Shown one piece after another: positions 39,197 through 46,902 of a DNA stretch of 47,035 bases (positions are counted from its first letter, which is position 1; every line of letters begins with the position of its first letter). The notes under the pieces were generated by a model. The model worked only from the letters and a program-made list of their open reading frames with translations, did no database searches and had not been told where the DNA came from. Both the position numbers and the translations under genes were made by a program. This DNA comes from Pseudomonas brassicae (GTDB lineage: Bacteria; Pseudomonadota; Gammaproteobacteria; Pseudomonadales; Pseudomonadaceae): positions 1 to 47,035 of the forward strand of contig NZ_JAAHBU010000028.1 of the NCBI RefSeq assembly GCF_010671725.1. The letters run 5' to 3'.

Positions 39197-39212
39197 GCCG
39201 CCGTGCGCGGGT

Positions 39213-39554
39213 TCAGCCTTTGCGTTGCAATGGCTCGCCAGCGAACTTCACGCCGGCCAGGCCGTGCTGCATCAGCGCCCGGATATTGCCGTGGTCGCTG
39301 CCCTCAGGGGTGGCCAGCACCGAACGGTAATGCTCGCCGAAGGCCAGCAGCGCATGCTGATCGCTCAGGCCTTCGAGCAGGGCCAGGCCCAGGGTCTTGC
39401 ACGAACCTTCGTTCTGCCCGGCGGCGTTTTCCACGCCGCCGTTGCTGAAGGCCTGTGGCTGGTAGGTGTAGCCGTCCGCGATGAATGCCAGGGTGTCGGC
39501 AAAAACATGCTCGCCACTGTCGAGGCGGGTGCGCAGGGTGTTCAGGTCAGTCAT
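39213..39554 (-). CDS. HopJ-type effector-family protein
   Basis: This 113-residue protein matches the HopJ type III effector family: MTDLNTLRTRLDSGEHVFADTLAFI, then YTYQPQAFSNGGVENAAGQNEGSCKTLGLALLEGLS. HopJ members occur in many non-pathogenic bacteria, so a conventional type III effector role is uncertain here, and no secretion system is present in the window. The ATG at 39554 lies inside the end of the DUF1244 gene. As sequenced it reads as one fused frame with DUF1244, which I believe is caused by a missing base (see that entry). Confidence 0.85.
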   Translation of the reverse strand: MTDLNTLRTRLDSGEHVFADTLAFIADGYTYQPQAFSNGGVENAAGQNEGSCKTLGLALLEGLSDQHALLAFGEHYRSVLATPEGSDHGNIRALMQHGLAGVKFAGEPLQRKG

Positions 39555-39842
39555 GGGTTTTCCTTTGGCGAACGCCGCGTGCTGCTCGGCGCTGGCTTCT
39601 TTCTGGTGTTGGGATTTCCACTGCGCGTACGGCATGCCGTAGACCACTTCGCGCGCGTCATCCAGGCTCACGTCGATCTGGCGTTCGTCGGCCGCTGCCT
39701 TGTACCACTTGGACAGGCAGTTGCGGCAGAAGCCGGAGAGGTTCATCAGGTCGATGTTCTGCACGTCGCTGCGCTGGCGCAGGTGATCGACCAGGCGGCG
39801 AAACGCGGCCGCTTCGAGTTCGAGTTGCTGTTGCGGGGTCAT
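39547..39842 (-). CDS. DUF1244 domain protein, frameshift at the 3' end
   Basis: This 98-residue protein has the DUF1244 signature DVQNIDLMNLSGFCRNCLSKWY and EVVYGMPYAQWK, a small Cys-containing family of unknown function. As sequenced it has no stop and runs into hopJ in the same frame. One C is missing from a CCCC run near 39557; restoring it gives the usual ending KGKPHD and a TGA that overlaps the hopJ ATG. The fusion is therefore probably an artefact. The ATG at 39842 is preferred to an in-frame GTG at 39857. Confidence 0.82.
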
Positions 39843-39868
39843 GGGCGTTCTCTTCACGGGATCGCGGC

Positions 39869-40567
39869 TCAGTCGGCCGCGATGCGGTTCTTCAAATGGC
39901 GGCCACCGTTGATGACCACGTTGCTGCCGGTGCTGTACTGGCTGTCGAGCAGGAACATCACTGCGTCGATCAGCGGCTGCGCGCCGGGTTCGAATTCCAG
40001 CAAGGCTTTCTTCAGGGTTTGCTGGCGGTAGTGCTCGTCGCTGTTTTCCTTGAGGATCAGCAAACCGGGCAAAATCGCGTTGACCCGTACCACGGGGGCG
40101 TACTTCTCGGCGAACGACAGCACCATGTTCTGCAAGGCGGCCTTGGTCGCGGCATAGCCGATATGGCTCTTGCTGCCGCGCGAAGAGGTTTCGTCACAGA
40201 TATGGATGATGTCGGACTTGTCGAGCTTGAGCAGTTGCTCACCCAGCGCCAGGTTCAGGTGGTACGGCGCCTCGACGTGCAGCTTGAACATGGTGTTGAG
40301 GTTGGCCAGGTCATCGTCCAGCCACAGCGAAGCGTTGTGGATGATCGCCCGCAGGCCATCGTAGTGGCTGCGCAGGTGCTCGATCAGGGCCAGGCGGTCG
40401 TGTTCCAGGCACAGGTCGGCCTGGAACTGCACGATGTTTGGATGCGGCGCGTGCGCGAGGAGGCTGCGGCTGGCGCTGACGACCGTATGGCCGGCCTGCG
40501 CCAGTTGAATGGCCAGCGCGAGACCGACTCGCTGGCTGGCCCCGGTGACAAGAATTGGGCTGTTCAT
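39869..40567 (-). CDS. folM: Dihydromonapterin reductase FolM
   Basis: FolM is a short-chain dehydrogenase that reduces dihydromonapterin to tetrahydromonapterin, the cofactor of pseudomonad phenylalanine hydroxylase, and can also reduce dihydrofolate. The 232-residue protein has TGASQRVGLALA at the N-terminus (NADPH motif), the NAS motif and the YAATKAALQ catalytic Tyr-x-x-x-Lys. NGG and a C-terminal RHLKNR complete the family pattern. The start at 40567 lacks a strong ribosome-binding site but is the family N-terminus. It sits in the putative light-response neighbourhood. Confidence 0.88.
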   Translation of the reverse strand: MNSPILVTGASQRVGLALAIQLAQAGHTVVSASRSLLAHAPHPNIVQFQADLCLEHDRLALIEHLRSHYDGLRAIIHNASLWLDDDLANLNTMFKLHVEAPYHLNLALGEQLLKLDKSDIIHICDETSSRGSKSHIGYAATKAALQNMVLSFAEKYAPVVRVNAILPGLLILKENSDEHYRQQTLKKALLEFEPGAQPLIDAVMFLLDSQYSTGSNVVINGGRHLKNRIAAD

Positions 40568-40654
40568 GTGGTGGGCGGTCAACTTCAGATATTCGCATGG
40601 GTAGGCCCCAGCATACCCGAACTCGCCGCCGTTGCACGCCCCCGCGGGCTCGCC

Positions 40655-41227
40655 TCAGCGGCTGCTCAGCGGTGGCGCGGCCACCACTTGCGGCGGTGTT
40701 TTTGGGCTCAGCCAGTTGGCCAGGCAGCGGGTCGACAGCGGGATGAACAGGTACACCATCAGCGGCGTCAGCCCCAGGGTGCTGAGCAGGATGCGTGGCA
40801 GCAGGTCGAGTGCGCTCAGCCAATGGCCGAACAGCAGGTTGAATGCCAGCGACACCGGAAAGAACGCCAGCCATATTGCTACTGCTTGTTTCCAGCGTGG
40901 CGGGCGTTGTGCCGGGCCGGGGCCGAACCAGCCGTCGATGCCACTCACACGGTGTTCGTGAGGTTGCTGGAACAGCCCATTGCCGCGCGCCAGCCAGGCG
41001 CTGCGCGACGCCGAAAACTCCCAGGCGTGCAGGGTTTTCTCATCGGCAAAACGGAAGATGATCTGGAATTCGTCGTCGTTGGGCGGCGGGGCGAGCACGC
41101 CGGAGCCTAGGTAGCCAGGGAAGTCGGTGGCCAGTTGTTCGCCTTCGCGCAACCAGGCGATCAGGTCTTCGTAGCGGCCATCGGCAACGCGGCGCGCCAC
41201 CATCAAGGTAACCGGAGGGGTAGACAT
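40655..41227 (-). CDS. Antibiotic biosynthesis monooxygenase (ABM) domain protein
   Basis: This 190-residue protein has an N-terminal ABM domain (VTLMVARRVADGRYEDLIAWL, FPGYLGSGVLAP, DEFQIIFRFADEKTLHAWEFS) and a C-terminal region with two membrane segments (AVAIWLAFFPVSLAFNLLFG and LLSTLGLTPLMVYLFIPLS). The ABM fold is found in small cofactor-free monooxygenases, but other members have no known enzymatic role. AGGAGAT precedes the ATG at 41227. It is upstream of folM on the same strand and divergent from the MerR-like gene. Confidence 0.85.
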   Translation of the reverse strand: MSTPPVTLMVARRVADGRYEDLIAWLREGEQLATDFPGYLGSGVLAPPPNDDEFQIIFRFADEKTLHAWEFSASRSAWLARGNGLFQQPHEHRVSGIDGWFGPGPAQRPPRWKQAVAIWLAFFPVSLAFNLLFGHWLSALDLLPRILLSTLGLTPLMVYLFIPLSTRCLANWLSPKTPPQVVAAPPLSSR

Positions 41228-41421
41228 CGTGTATCTCCTGGCAAAAATGAGCGCAGCGGGTAGCCGCGACCATGGAGCGCTGCCCGGGGTGATGGGCGGC
41301 GCTCAACGCATGTGTGTATCGAGTAGCAAGGATTATTCCGTAAATTGGCTGACGCGTCAGTGCTGGCACACAGATGCAGCGCAAAATCACGGTTGGGCAG
41401 GGCCGGGGGAAGCGGAGTAGA

Positions 41422-42405
41422 ATGGCCGATCTCTCCAGAATCACGGTCTTTACGGCGATGATCGAGCTTACTTCGGCTTCCCCGAATCCTGACGTCCTCA
41501 ACCATGAGGAGCTGTTTCCCATCCGTGAAGTGGCGCGCCTGACCGGTATCAACCCGGTGACCCTGCGCGCCTGGGAGCGCCGCTATGGGCTGATTCAGCC
41601 CACGCGCACCGAAAGTGGGCACCGCTTGTATTCGCGCTCGGACATCGACGACGTGCGTGCCATTCTTGGCTGGATCGAGCGCGGCGTGTCGGTGAGCAAG
41701 GTCGGCAAGATCCTGGCGCGCACCCGTACCCTCAAGGAACAGGCACCCGTGCCGGAAGGTTCCGGCCAGGCGGATTTGCGGCAGTGGCAGGCCCAGGTGC
41801 GCCAGGCCATCAAGGGCTTTGACGAGGGGCGCCTTGAGCAGGTGTATGGCCAGGTGTTTGCCAGCTACCCCCTGCTGGTGGTGTTCCAGGACATTTTCAT
41901 GCCGGTGTGGCACGACTTGCGTGGGCCCAGCGAGGTGTTTGGCGCGCAGAGCGAGTGGCTGTTCCTCGACGGCTTCCTGCGTGCGCGGGCGTTGCAACGT
42001 TTGCAACTGGCGCGCGAGCAGCAAGAGGTGAGCGTGCTGCTGGCAGCCATTCCGGGGCACTGCCGCGAATTGGAACTGCTGGTGGCAGCGCTATCGCTGG
42101 GCTGCAGTGAAATCGCCATCAAGGTGCTTGCGCTGGGCCAGCCGATGGAAGAGTTGGGCCTGGTGTGCGAGCGCATTGCGCCGCATGCGCTGGTGCTGTT
42201 TTCCAATCACTCGCCGGCTGCAGACCTGCCCAAGCGCCTGGCCCGCCTGGCCAATGCGGTGGACTGCCCGGTACTGTTTGCAGGGGAGGCGGCAGAGTTG
42301 GCGCAGGAGGGGTTGATGGGGTCGCAGGTGGCGTGTCTGGGCAGTGAAGGGCGCTTGATGCGCCGGCGCTTGCAGCAGTACCTGGCAGGCCATCTGGACA
42401 CCTGA
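41422..42405 (+). CDS. MerR/LitR-like transcriptional regulator
   Basis: This 327-residue protein has a MerR-type helix-turn-helix (LFPIREVARLTGINPVTLRAWERRYG) and a C-terminal helical/Rossmann part like the B12-binding light regulators CarH/LitR. In CarH the cobalamin-coordinating His lies in a PGxxHEIG motif; here the corresponding position reads PGHCRELE, so the ligand appears to be lost, as in class II LitR (PplR) of P. putida. That class works with a separate LOV photoreceptor, and one lies at 43190. The start is uncertain: ATG at 41422 has GGAG nearby, and ATG at 41458 is also possible. Confidence 0.75.
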   Translation: MADLSRITVFTAMIELTSASPNPDVLNHEELFPIREVARLTGINPVTLRAWERRYGLIQPTRTESGHRLYSRSDIDDVRAILGWIERGVSVSKVGKILARTRTLKEQAPVPEGSGQADLRQWQAQVRQAIKGFDEGRLEQVYGQVFASYPLLVVFQDIFMPVWHDLRGPSEVFGAQSEWLFLDGFLRARALQRLQLAREQQEVSVLLAAIPGHCRELELLVAALSLGCSEIAIKVLALGQPMEELGLVCERIAPHALVLFSNHSPAADLPKRLARLANAVDCPVLFAGEAAELAQEGLMGSQVACLGSEGRLMRRRLQQYLAGHLDT

Positions 42406-42411
42406 GGGGCC

Positions 42412-42495
42412 TTTCGCTGGCAAGCCAGCGCCCACGGGTACATCACTGATCTTAAGGGCAGCGCCTTCCCTGTGGGAGCTGGCTTGCCAGCGAAG
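42412..42495. repeat. REP pair (REPIN), copy 2
   Basis: A full REP sequence TTTCGCTGGCAAGCCAGCGC (42412 onwards) is followed after about 40 bases by its inverted mate TGTGGGAGCTGGCTTGCCAG, continuing to GCGAA (42471-42494). It lies between the convergent regulator and PilZ-like genes. It shares its arms with the copy at 11623. Confidence 0.85.
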
Positions 42496-42509
42496 GCCAC
42501 ACCGCGGTA

Positions 42510-43118
42510 TCAGGCCAGATGCAGCTCCGGGTGTGCCAACCGATGCTGGCGCAGGATGTACTGGCGCAGCCGCTCGATCTCCTGCGGCTGGTGCTGGCTC
42601 AGCCGATACGCGGCCAACCCGTCGGCCGTCTGGCGCTGCAACGTACCCTGCAGGTTGATCGGTGCATCGGCACCTGGGCTGAACCACAGGCTGAAGGTCT
42701 TGGGCGGCTTGCGCTCGGTTGGCACCTCCAGCAGCACACCCTTGAACGAAATCTCGCGTACCCGCAGGTCGGTGCTCAGCCCCAGCTCGTCGTCCAGCGC
42801 CACCGGCGTGTCGAGGTTCAGGCGCCATGGGCGCATCATCGGCCCGTCTTCATAGATGCTCGGCGCGCCCAGCTGAAGGCGTACCGCATGGAACTCATCC
42901 TCGACCAGTTGCAGCGGAAAACTCATCTGCTGGTTCTCGAACTGCGCCTGCAACGTCACCTGCTCGTGGGCGATCAGGCGTGTCAGCAGCTGCTGCACGT
43001 CGCTGCCGCCGTCCAGGCGCAGGCTCGAAGTGGCGTCCGCCAGGTTCAGCTGGGGCGAACGGTGCATGCTCTGGATGAAGTCCAGTTCATCCTGAGTCAG
43101 CAAGGCAGTTGATTGCAT
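42510..43118 (-). CDS. PilZ-like domain protein
   Basis: This 202-residue protein has a C-terminal region with VREISFKGVLLEVP, which resembles the D/N-x-S-x-x-G motif of PilZ domains that bind cyclic di-GMP, and an upstream Arg-rich segment. The typical RxxxR motif is not clear, so c-di-GMP binding is a guess. There is no signal peptide. The ATG at 43118 gives MQSTALLTQDELDFI. It lies on the minus strand between the LOV gene and the REPIN. Confidence 0.6.
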   Translation of the reverse strand: MQSTALLTQDELDFIQSMHRSPQLNLADATSSLRLDGGSDVQQLLTRLIAHEQVTLQAQFENQQMSFPLQLVEDEFHAVRLQLGAPSIYEDGPMMRPWRLNLDTPVALDDELGLSTDLRVREISFKGVLLEVPTERKPPKTFSLWFSPGADAPINLQGTLQRQTADGLAAYRLSQHQPQEIERLRQYILRQHRLAHPELHLA

Positions 43119-43189
43119 GGTCGAACTCGATGGTTTCAATCGGGAATCGTTTCTTCAGGGTGATGGACAGCGGATTGGCGCGTTAGTTA

Positions 43190-43648
43190 TTACCGTTCGT
43201 CGGATTCGAGCGCCTCGATGCGCGCGCGGGCCTCGGCCAGTTGCGCTTCAAGCTGCGCCACGCGCTCGGCCGCGGCCACCTGCTGGCTCACGTCCTTCTG
43301 GATACCGATGAAGTACTTGAGCTGGTCACCCTCGTTGTACACCGGGGTAATCGACAGTTCGTTCCAGAACGTGGTGCCGTCCTTGCGGTAGTTGAGCAGC
43401 ACTTCACGGCACGGCTGGCCGTTGCGGATCGCCTCGCGAATGCGCGCGCGCGCCGGCTGGTCGCGCGCTCCGCCCTGCAGGAAACGGCAATCGCGGTACA
43501 GGATGTCGTTGGCCGAGTAGCCGGTCAGGCGTTCGAATGCCGGGTTCACATAGATCAGGATGGTGTCGTCATCGCCTTCCTGTTCCGCCACCACGATCCC
43601 GTCGTTGGAAGCATCAATCATACGGTGCAGCAGTTTGGCATTGATCAT
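43190..43648 (-). CDS. Short LOV blue-light photoreceptor (PpSB type)
   Basis: This 152-residue protein is a short LOV photoreceptor closely resembling the P. putida PpSB1/PpSB2 proteins. The FMN-binding core contains RDCRFLQG with the photo-active Cys54, NYRKDGTTFWNELSI and YFIGIQKDVS. The Cys forms a flavin adduct under blue light. A C-terminal coiled-coil (QVAAAERVAQLEAQLAEARA) replaces any output domain, so signalling must be by partner binding. The ATG at 43648 gives MINAKLLHRMIDASNDG, the family N-terminus. The nearby LitR-like regulator is a candidate partner. Confidence 0.93.
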   Translation of the reverse strand: MINAKLLHRMIDASNDGIVVAEQEGDDDTILIYVNPAFERLTGYSANDILYRDCRFLQGGARDQPARARIREAIRNGQPCREVLLNYRKDGTTFWNELSITPVYNEGDQLKYFIGIQKDVSQQVAAAERVAQLEAQLAEARARIEALESDER

Positions 43649-43787
43649 CGACTTGGACCGAAAATGAGTGGGCGCGCGCAGTCCATCGATTCTAGTGCAT
43701 TGAACGGCAGGCGGCATCCACGCCTGCGGCCTTTTGCCAGTGTGCGGTGTTAGTATCCTGCGCTTTTACTCTGTTCCGGGATTTGCT

Positions 43788-44243
43788 ATGAAAGTTGCCA
43801 TCCTTTGCGGCTCGGTCTACGGCACCGCCGAAGAAGTCGCTCGACATGCCGAGTCACGGCTCAACAACGCAGACCTTGAAGCCAGGCACTTCAAGCGGGC
43901 CCGCCTGCAGGACATTCTGGACTTCGCCCCGCAGGCGTTTCTGGCGGTCACCTCGACCACTGGCATGGGCGAGCTGCCCGACAACCTGGCGCCGCTGTTC
44001 AGCGAAATCCGCGACGTGCTGCCGGCCGCCTGGCGTGGCTTGCCGGGCGCAGTGATCGGCCTGGGCGATTCCAGCTACGGCGACACCTACTGCGGCGGCG
44101 GTGAGCAACTGCGTGAACTGTTTGCAGAACTCGGCCTGGTCGAGGTTCAGCCCATGCTGCGCCTGGATGCCAGTGAAACGGTCACCCCCGAGGTCGATGC
44201 CGAGCCCTGGATTGCCGCGTTTGCCGGCCAGTTGCGCGGCTGA
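43788..44243 (+). CDS. Flavodoxin (MioC-like)
   Basis: This 151-residue protein is a flavodoxin-fold electron carrier of the MioC/YqcA type. The FMN phosphate loop is GSVYGTAEEVA, the isoalloxazine contact region is TSTTGMGELPDN, and GLGDSSYGDTYCGGG follows. No membrane segment is present. The ATG at 43788 is the family N-terminus. It is divergent from the LOV gene, with 139 bp between the two start codons. It abuts the LysR gene tail to tail. Its redox partner is not predictable. Confidence 0.88.
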   Translation: MKVAILCGSVYGTAEEVARHAESRLNNADLEARHFKRARLQDILDFAPQAFLAVTSTTGMGELPDNLAPLFSEIRDVLPAAWRGLPGAVIGLGDSSYGDTYCGGGEQLRELFAELGLVEVQPMLRLDASETVTPEVDAEPWIAAFAGQLRG

Positions 44244-45131
44244 TCAGCCCGGCTGGGCGTGCTCGCGCAGCAACTCCAGCCAGGCCCGGGCAGCCCGTGA
44301 CAGGTAGGCGCCCTGGCGCCAGATGAAGGCGATGTCCCAGCGCAGGTCGCTGGGTTCGCTCAGCGTCACGCGCACCACGCCGGGCCGCTCCAGGCCCCGC
44401 GCCACCACCCGTGGCAGCAACACCACGCCCTGGCCGGCGGCCACCAGTGCCGCGAGAAAGTCTGCCTGGCCGCTGCGCCCACCTTCCCTGGGGGTAAAGC
44501 CATACGCCTGGCAAGCGCTGAGCAGTCGGTCATTGAGCACGAAGCTGCGCTGGTACAGCAGAAACGGCGTATCGGCCAGTTGCCCCAGGCTCAGGCTTGC
44601 CGCACCGGCCAACGGGTGCGCTGCCGGCAGCAGGGCATCCAGCGGCTCGTTGCAGAACGGCTGACACGCGAAGCCGGGAGTGGTTGGCGTCAGGCTGCCG
44701 CCCAGTTCCAGCTCGCCACTCAATACCGCCTGTTCCACATGTCGGCTGCCGCCTTCGAGCAACTGCACGGTGATGTTGGGGTAGCGTCGGCGGTACTCGG
44801 CGAACAGTCCGGCAAACAGCGCATCGCTGCCCAGCAGCGGCAGGCCCAGGCGCAGTTCCCCGCGGCCCAGCTGGCCGAGGTCGTCGAGTTCGTTGTACAG
44901 CGCCTGACGCAGGCGCAGCATGGCTTCGCCGCGCTCCAGCACGATCCGCCCGGCATCGGTCAGGTGCAACTGCGAGCCATGGCGGTCGAGCAAGGCCAGG
45001 CCCAGGTCCTGCTCAAGCTGGGCCACCTGCTTGCTGACGGCCGACTGGCTGATGTGCAAGGTATGCGCGGCCTGGGTAAAGCCGCCCCGATGAACCACTT
45101 CGACAAAACTGCGCAGCTGTTTGAATTCCAT
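44244..45131 (-). CDS. LysR-family transcriptional regulator
   Basis: This 295-residue protein has the LysR helix-turn-helix (MEFKQLRSFVEVVHRGGFTQAA, ISQSAVSKQVAQLEQDLG) and a type 2 periplasmic-binding-like effector domain. The closest family context is CidR-like, because the divergent neighbour is cidAB. The ATG at 45131 lies beside a palindrome, ATTCCATTTTGGAAT, that could be its operator. CidR-type regulators respond to acetate in other bacteria, but this is not shown here. Confidence 0.9.
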   Translation of the reverse strand: MEFKQLRSFVEVVHRGGFTQAAHTLHISQSAVSKQVAQLEQDLGLALLDRHGSQLHLTDAGRIVLERGEAMLRLRQALYNELDDLGQLGRGELRLGLPLLGSDALFAGLFAEYRRRYPNITVQLLEGGSRHVEQAVLSGELELGGSLTPTTPGFACQPFCNEPLDALLPAAHPLAGAASLSLGQLADTPFLLYQRSFVLNDRLLSACQAYGFTPREGGRSGQADFLAALVAAGQGVVLLPRVVARGLERPGVVRVTLSEPSDLRWDIAFIWRQGAYLSRAARAWLELLREHAQPG

Positions 45132-45138
45132 CGTACGG

Positions 45139-45153
45139 ATTCCATTTTGGAAT
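45139..45153. promoter_or_regulatory. Palindrome beside the LysR start, candidate operator
   Basis: ATTCCATTTTGGAAT is a near-perfect 15-base inverted repeat, 8 bases upstream of the LysR ATG. It sits in the divergent gap with cidAB, where LysR regulators normally bind. The LysR T-N11-A pattern fits it. Confidence 0.5.
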
Positions 45154-45227
45154 GCCATCAAGTCTAACAATTCGCTTTTTGCATGGGCAGCGCAATTTTA
45201 GACTCAGCGCCCTGGAGGAACGCTGTG

Positions 45228-45694
45228 ATGACTTCTTTATCCCTGAAACACGCGGTACGCCTGGTGGCTGAACTGGGCGTGCTGCTGGCGCTCTACCTCA
45301 TGGGCAGTCAACTCTGCGCCTGGCTGCACTGGCCGCTACCGGGCGGGGTGATCGGCATGGCACTGCTGTTGCTGGTATTCGCCAGCGGCTGGGTCAAGCC
45401 GGCCACCTTGCAGGCGGGCGCGGGGTTGCTGATGGCCGAGATGCTGCTGTTCTTCATCCCCGCACTGATGAGCCTGCTCGACTACGGCCCCTTGCTGGGC
45501 GGGGTGCTGCTCAAATACCTGCCGTTGCGTACGCGCTGGCGCGGGGCGCGCTGTTCGGGGTGGGGGCGCATGGCGCCGGGGTCAGCCGCGCGCAGGAAGT
45601 GGGCGGCGAGGAAGGCTCTGTGGCGGGCCTGGTGATGGTGCTCAGCGGGATTCTCAACCTGTTCGTGGCGCCACTGTTACGTCATCTGCTGTGA
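45228..45694 (+). pseudogene. cidA-cidB fusion remnant
   Basis: The first ~90 codons encode a CidA holin-like protein (LPGGVIGMALLLLVF, GLLMAEMLLFFIPALMSLLD). The sequence then passes directly into the last ~65 residues of CidB (GALFGVGAHGAGVSRAQEVG, AGLVMVLSGILNL), ending at TGA 45692-45694. CidA and CidB normally total about 350 residues, so about 200 residues (600 bp) are gone. One G is also missing near 45533; restoring it joins both parts in one 155-residue frame. Without it a 135-residue CidA-like product ends early. The GTG at 45225 is an alternative start. The LysR-like gene next to it is its likely regulator. Confidence 0.75.
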
Positions 45695-45812
45695 CTATTT
45701 TTCGCCTTGACCCGATGGGCCAATAAGCTGGCTGCCAATGCAACCCCGCACGGCGATGCTGGCCACTAGACTGTTGGGCAGTAGAGCACACGAATGTGCC
45801 GAGGTGATTGCA

Positions 45813-45887
45813 ATGACCGCAGCCAATGCCTTGCCCGACGAAGCGTTGCCCAACCGTAGTTACATCCTCCAATCAGGACCCGTGTGA
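45813..45887 (+). CDS. 24-residue leader-like ORF coupled to hydrolase
   Basis: An ATG with a GAGGTGA ribosome-binding site at the proper distance opens a 24-codon frame. It ends at TGA 45885-45887, where the TGATG overlap couples it to the following hydrolase. The peptide has no known motif and could be a leader peptide or a remnant of a longer gene. Confidence 0.4.
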   Translation: MTAANALPDEALPNRSYILQSGPV

Positions 45888-46792
45888 TGCCACTCGCCGA
45901 GATTCCCTTGAGTGTCTGGCGTACCCGCGGTCGCAGTTTCACCTTCCGCCACCAGACCATCCGTTACTGGGCCGCAGGGCAAGGAGAGCCACTGCTGCTA
46001 CTTCACGGGTTTCCCACCGCCAGTTGGGATTGGCATTACCTGTGGCAGCCGCTGGCGCAGCGCTTTCGCCTGATTGCCTGCGACATGCTCGGCTTTGGCG
46101 ATTCGTCCAAGCCGTTGCGCCATGATTACAGCCTGCTGGAGCAGGCCGATCTGCAGCAGGCATTGCTGGAGCACCTCGGGGTGCGCGACCCGGTGCATTT
46201 GCTCGGGCATGACTACGGTGCCACGGTCGCCCAGGAGTTGCTGGCGCGCCACCATGAAGGGCGTGCCCAGGTGGCCAGCTGCGCGTTTCTCAATGCCGCG
46301 CTGTTTCCGGAGTGTCACCGCGCCTTGCTGGTGCAGAAACTGCTGCTCAGCCCGCTGGGCTGGCTGGTGGCGCGTTCGTTCGGGCGCGACGATCTGGTCA
46401 GGAACGTCACCCAGATCTACGGGCCGTGCACGCACCCCAGCGAAAGCGCGCTGGATGACTGTTGGAGCCTGATCGCGTCCAACCGCGGCAACCGCATCCT
46501 GCACAAGTTGGCTGCCTATGTGCCCGAGCGCATCGCCCGGCGCGAGCGCTGGGTGAGTGCCCTGCAGCAGGGCAGCGTGCCGCTGCGGCTGATCAACGGT
46601 GCGGTCGACCCGGTGTCGGGCGCGCATGTGGTGGCGCGCTACCACGAGCTGGTGCCCGACCCCGATACCGTGACCTTGCAGGGCATCGGCCATTACCCGC
46701 ATACCGAAGCACCGGTACAGGTGCTGCGCCACTACCTGGCGTTCCGTCAGCAACCCTTGCCGGGCCTGGCGCGCAAAGTCGCCTGGTCCTGA
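45887..46792 (+). CDS. Alpha/beta hydrolase, epoxide-hydrolase-like
   Basis: This 301-residue protein is an alpha/beta hydrolase with an Asp nucleophile (GHDYGAT), as in epoxide hydrolases and haloalkane dehalogenases, instead of Ser. The oxyanion-type LLHGFPT motif precedes it, and a C-terminal GIGHYPHTE contains the catalytic His. The acid residue is probably in NGAVDPVS. No signal peptide is seen. The ATG at 45887 overlaps the stop of the 24-codon ORF; the GTG at 45884 is a less likely start. Its substrate is unknown. Confidence 0.85.
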   Translation: MPLAEIPLSVWRTRGRSFTFRHQTIRYWAAGQGEPLLLLHGFPTASWDWHYLWQPLAQRFRLIACDMLGFGDSSKPLRHDYSLLEQADLQQALLEHLGVRDPVHLLGHDYGATVAQELLARHHEGRAQVASCAFLNAALFPECHRALLVQKLLLSPLGWLVARSFGRDDLVRNVTQIYGPCTHPSESALDDCWSLIASNRGNRILHKLAAYVPERIARRERWVSALQQGSVPLRLINGAVDPVSGAHVVARYHELVPDPDTVTLQGIGHYPHTEAPVQVLRHYLAFRQQPLPGLARKVAWS

Positions 46793-46902
46793 GTATCGCG
46801 CTTTCTTATTGCCTGCCATTCAGCGTCCGCCCGGTTGATTGTCCGGGGCTGGGCGCTGGCTGACACTGCCTGCCTTGTCCCTTGCCCAGCTGGAGAACGG
46901 TG

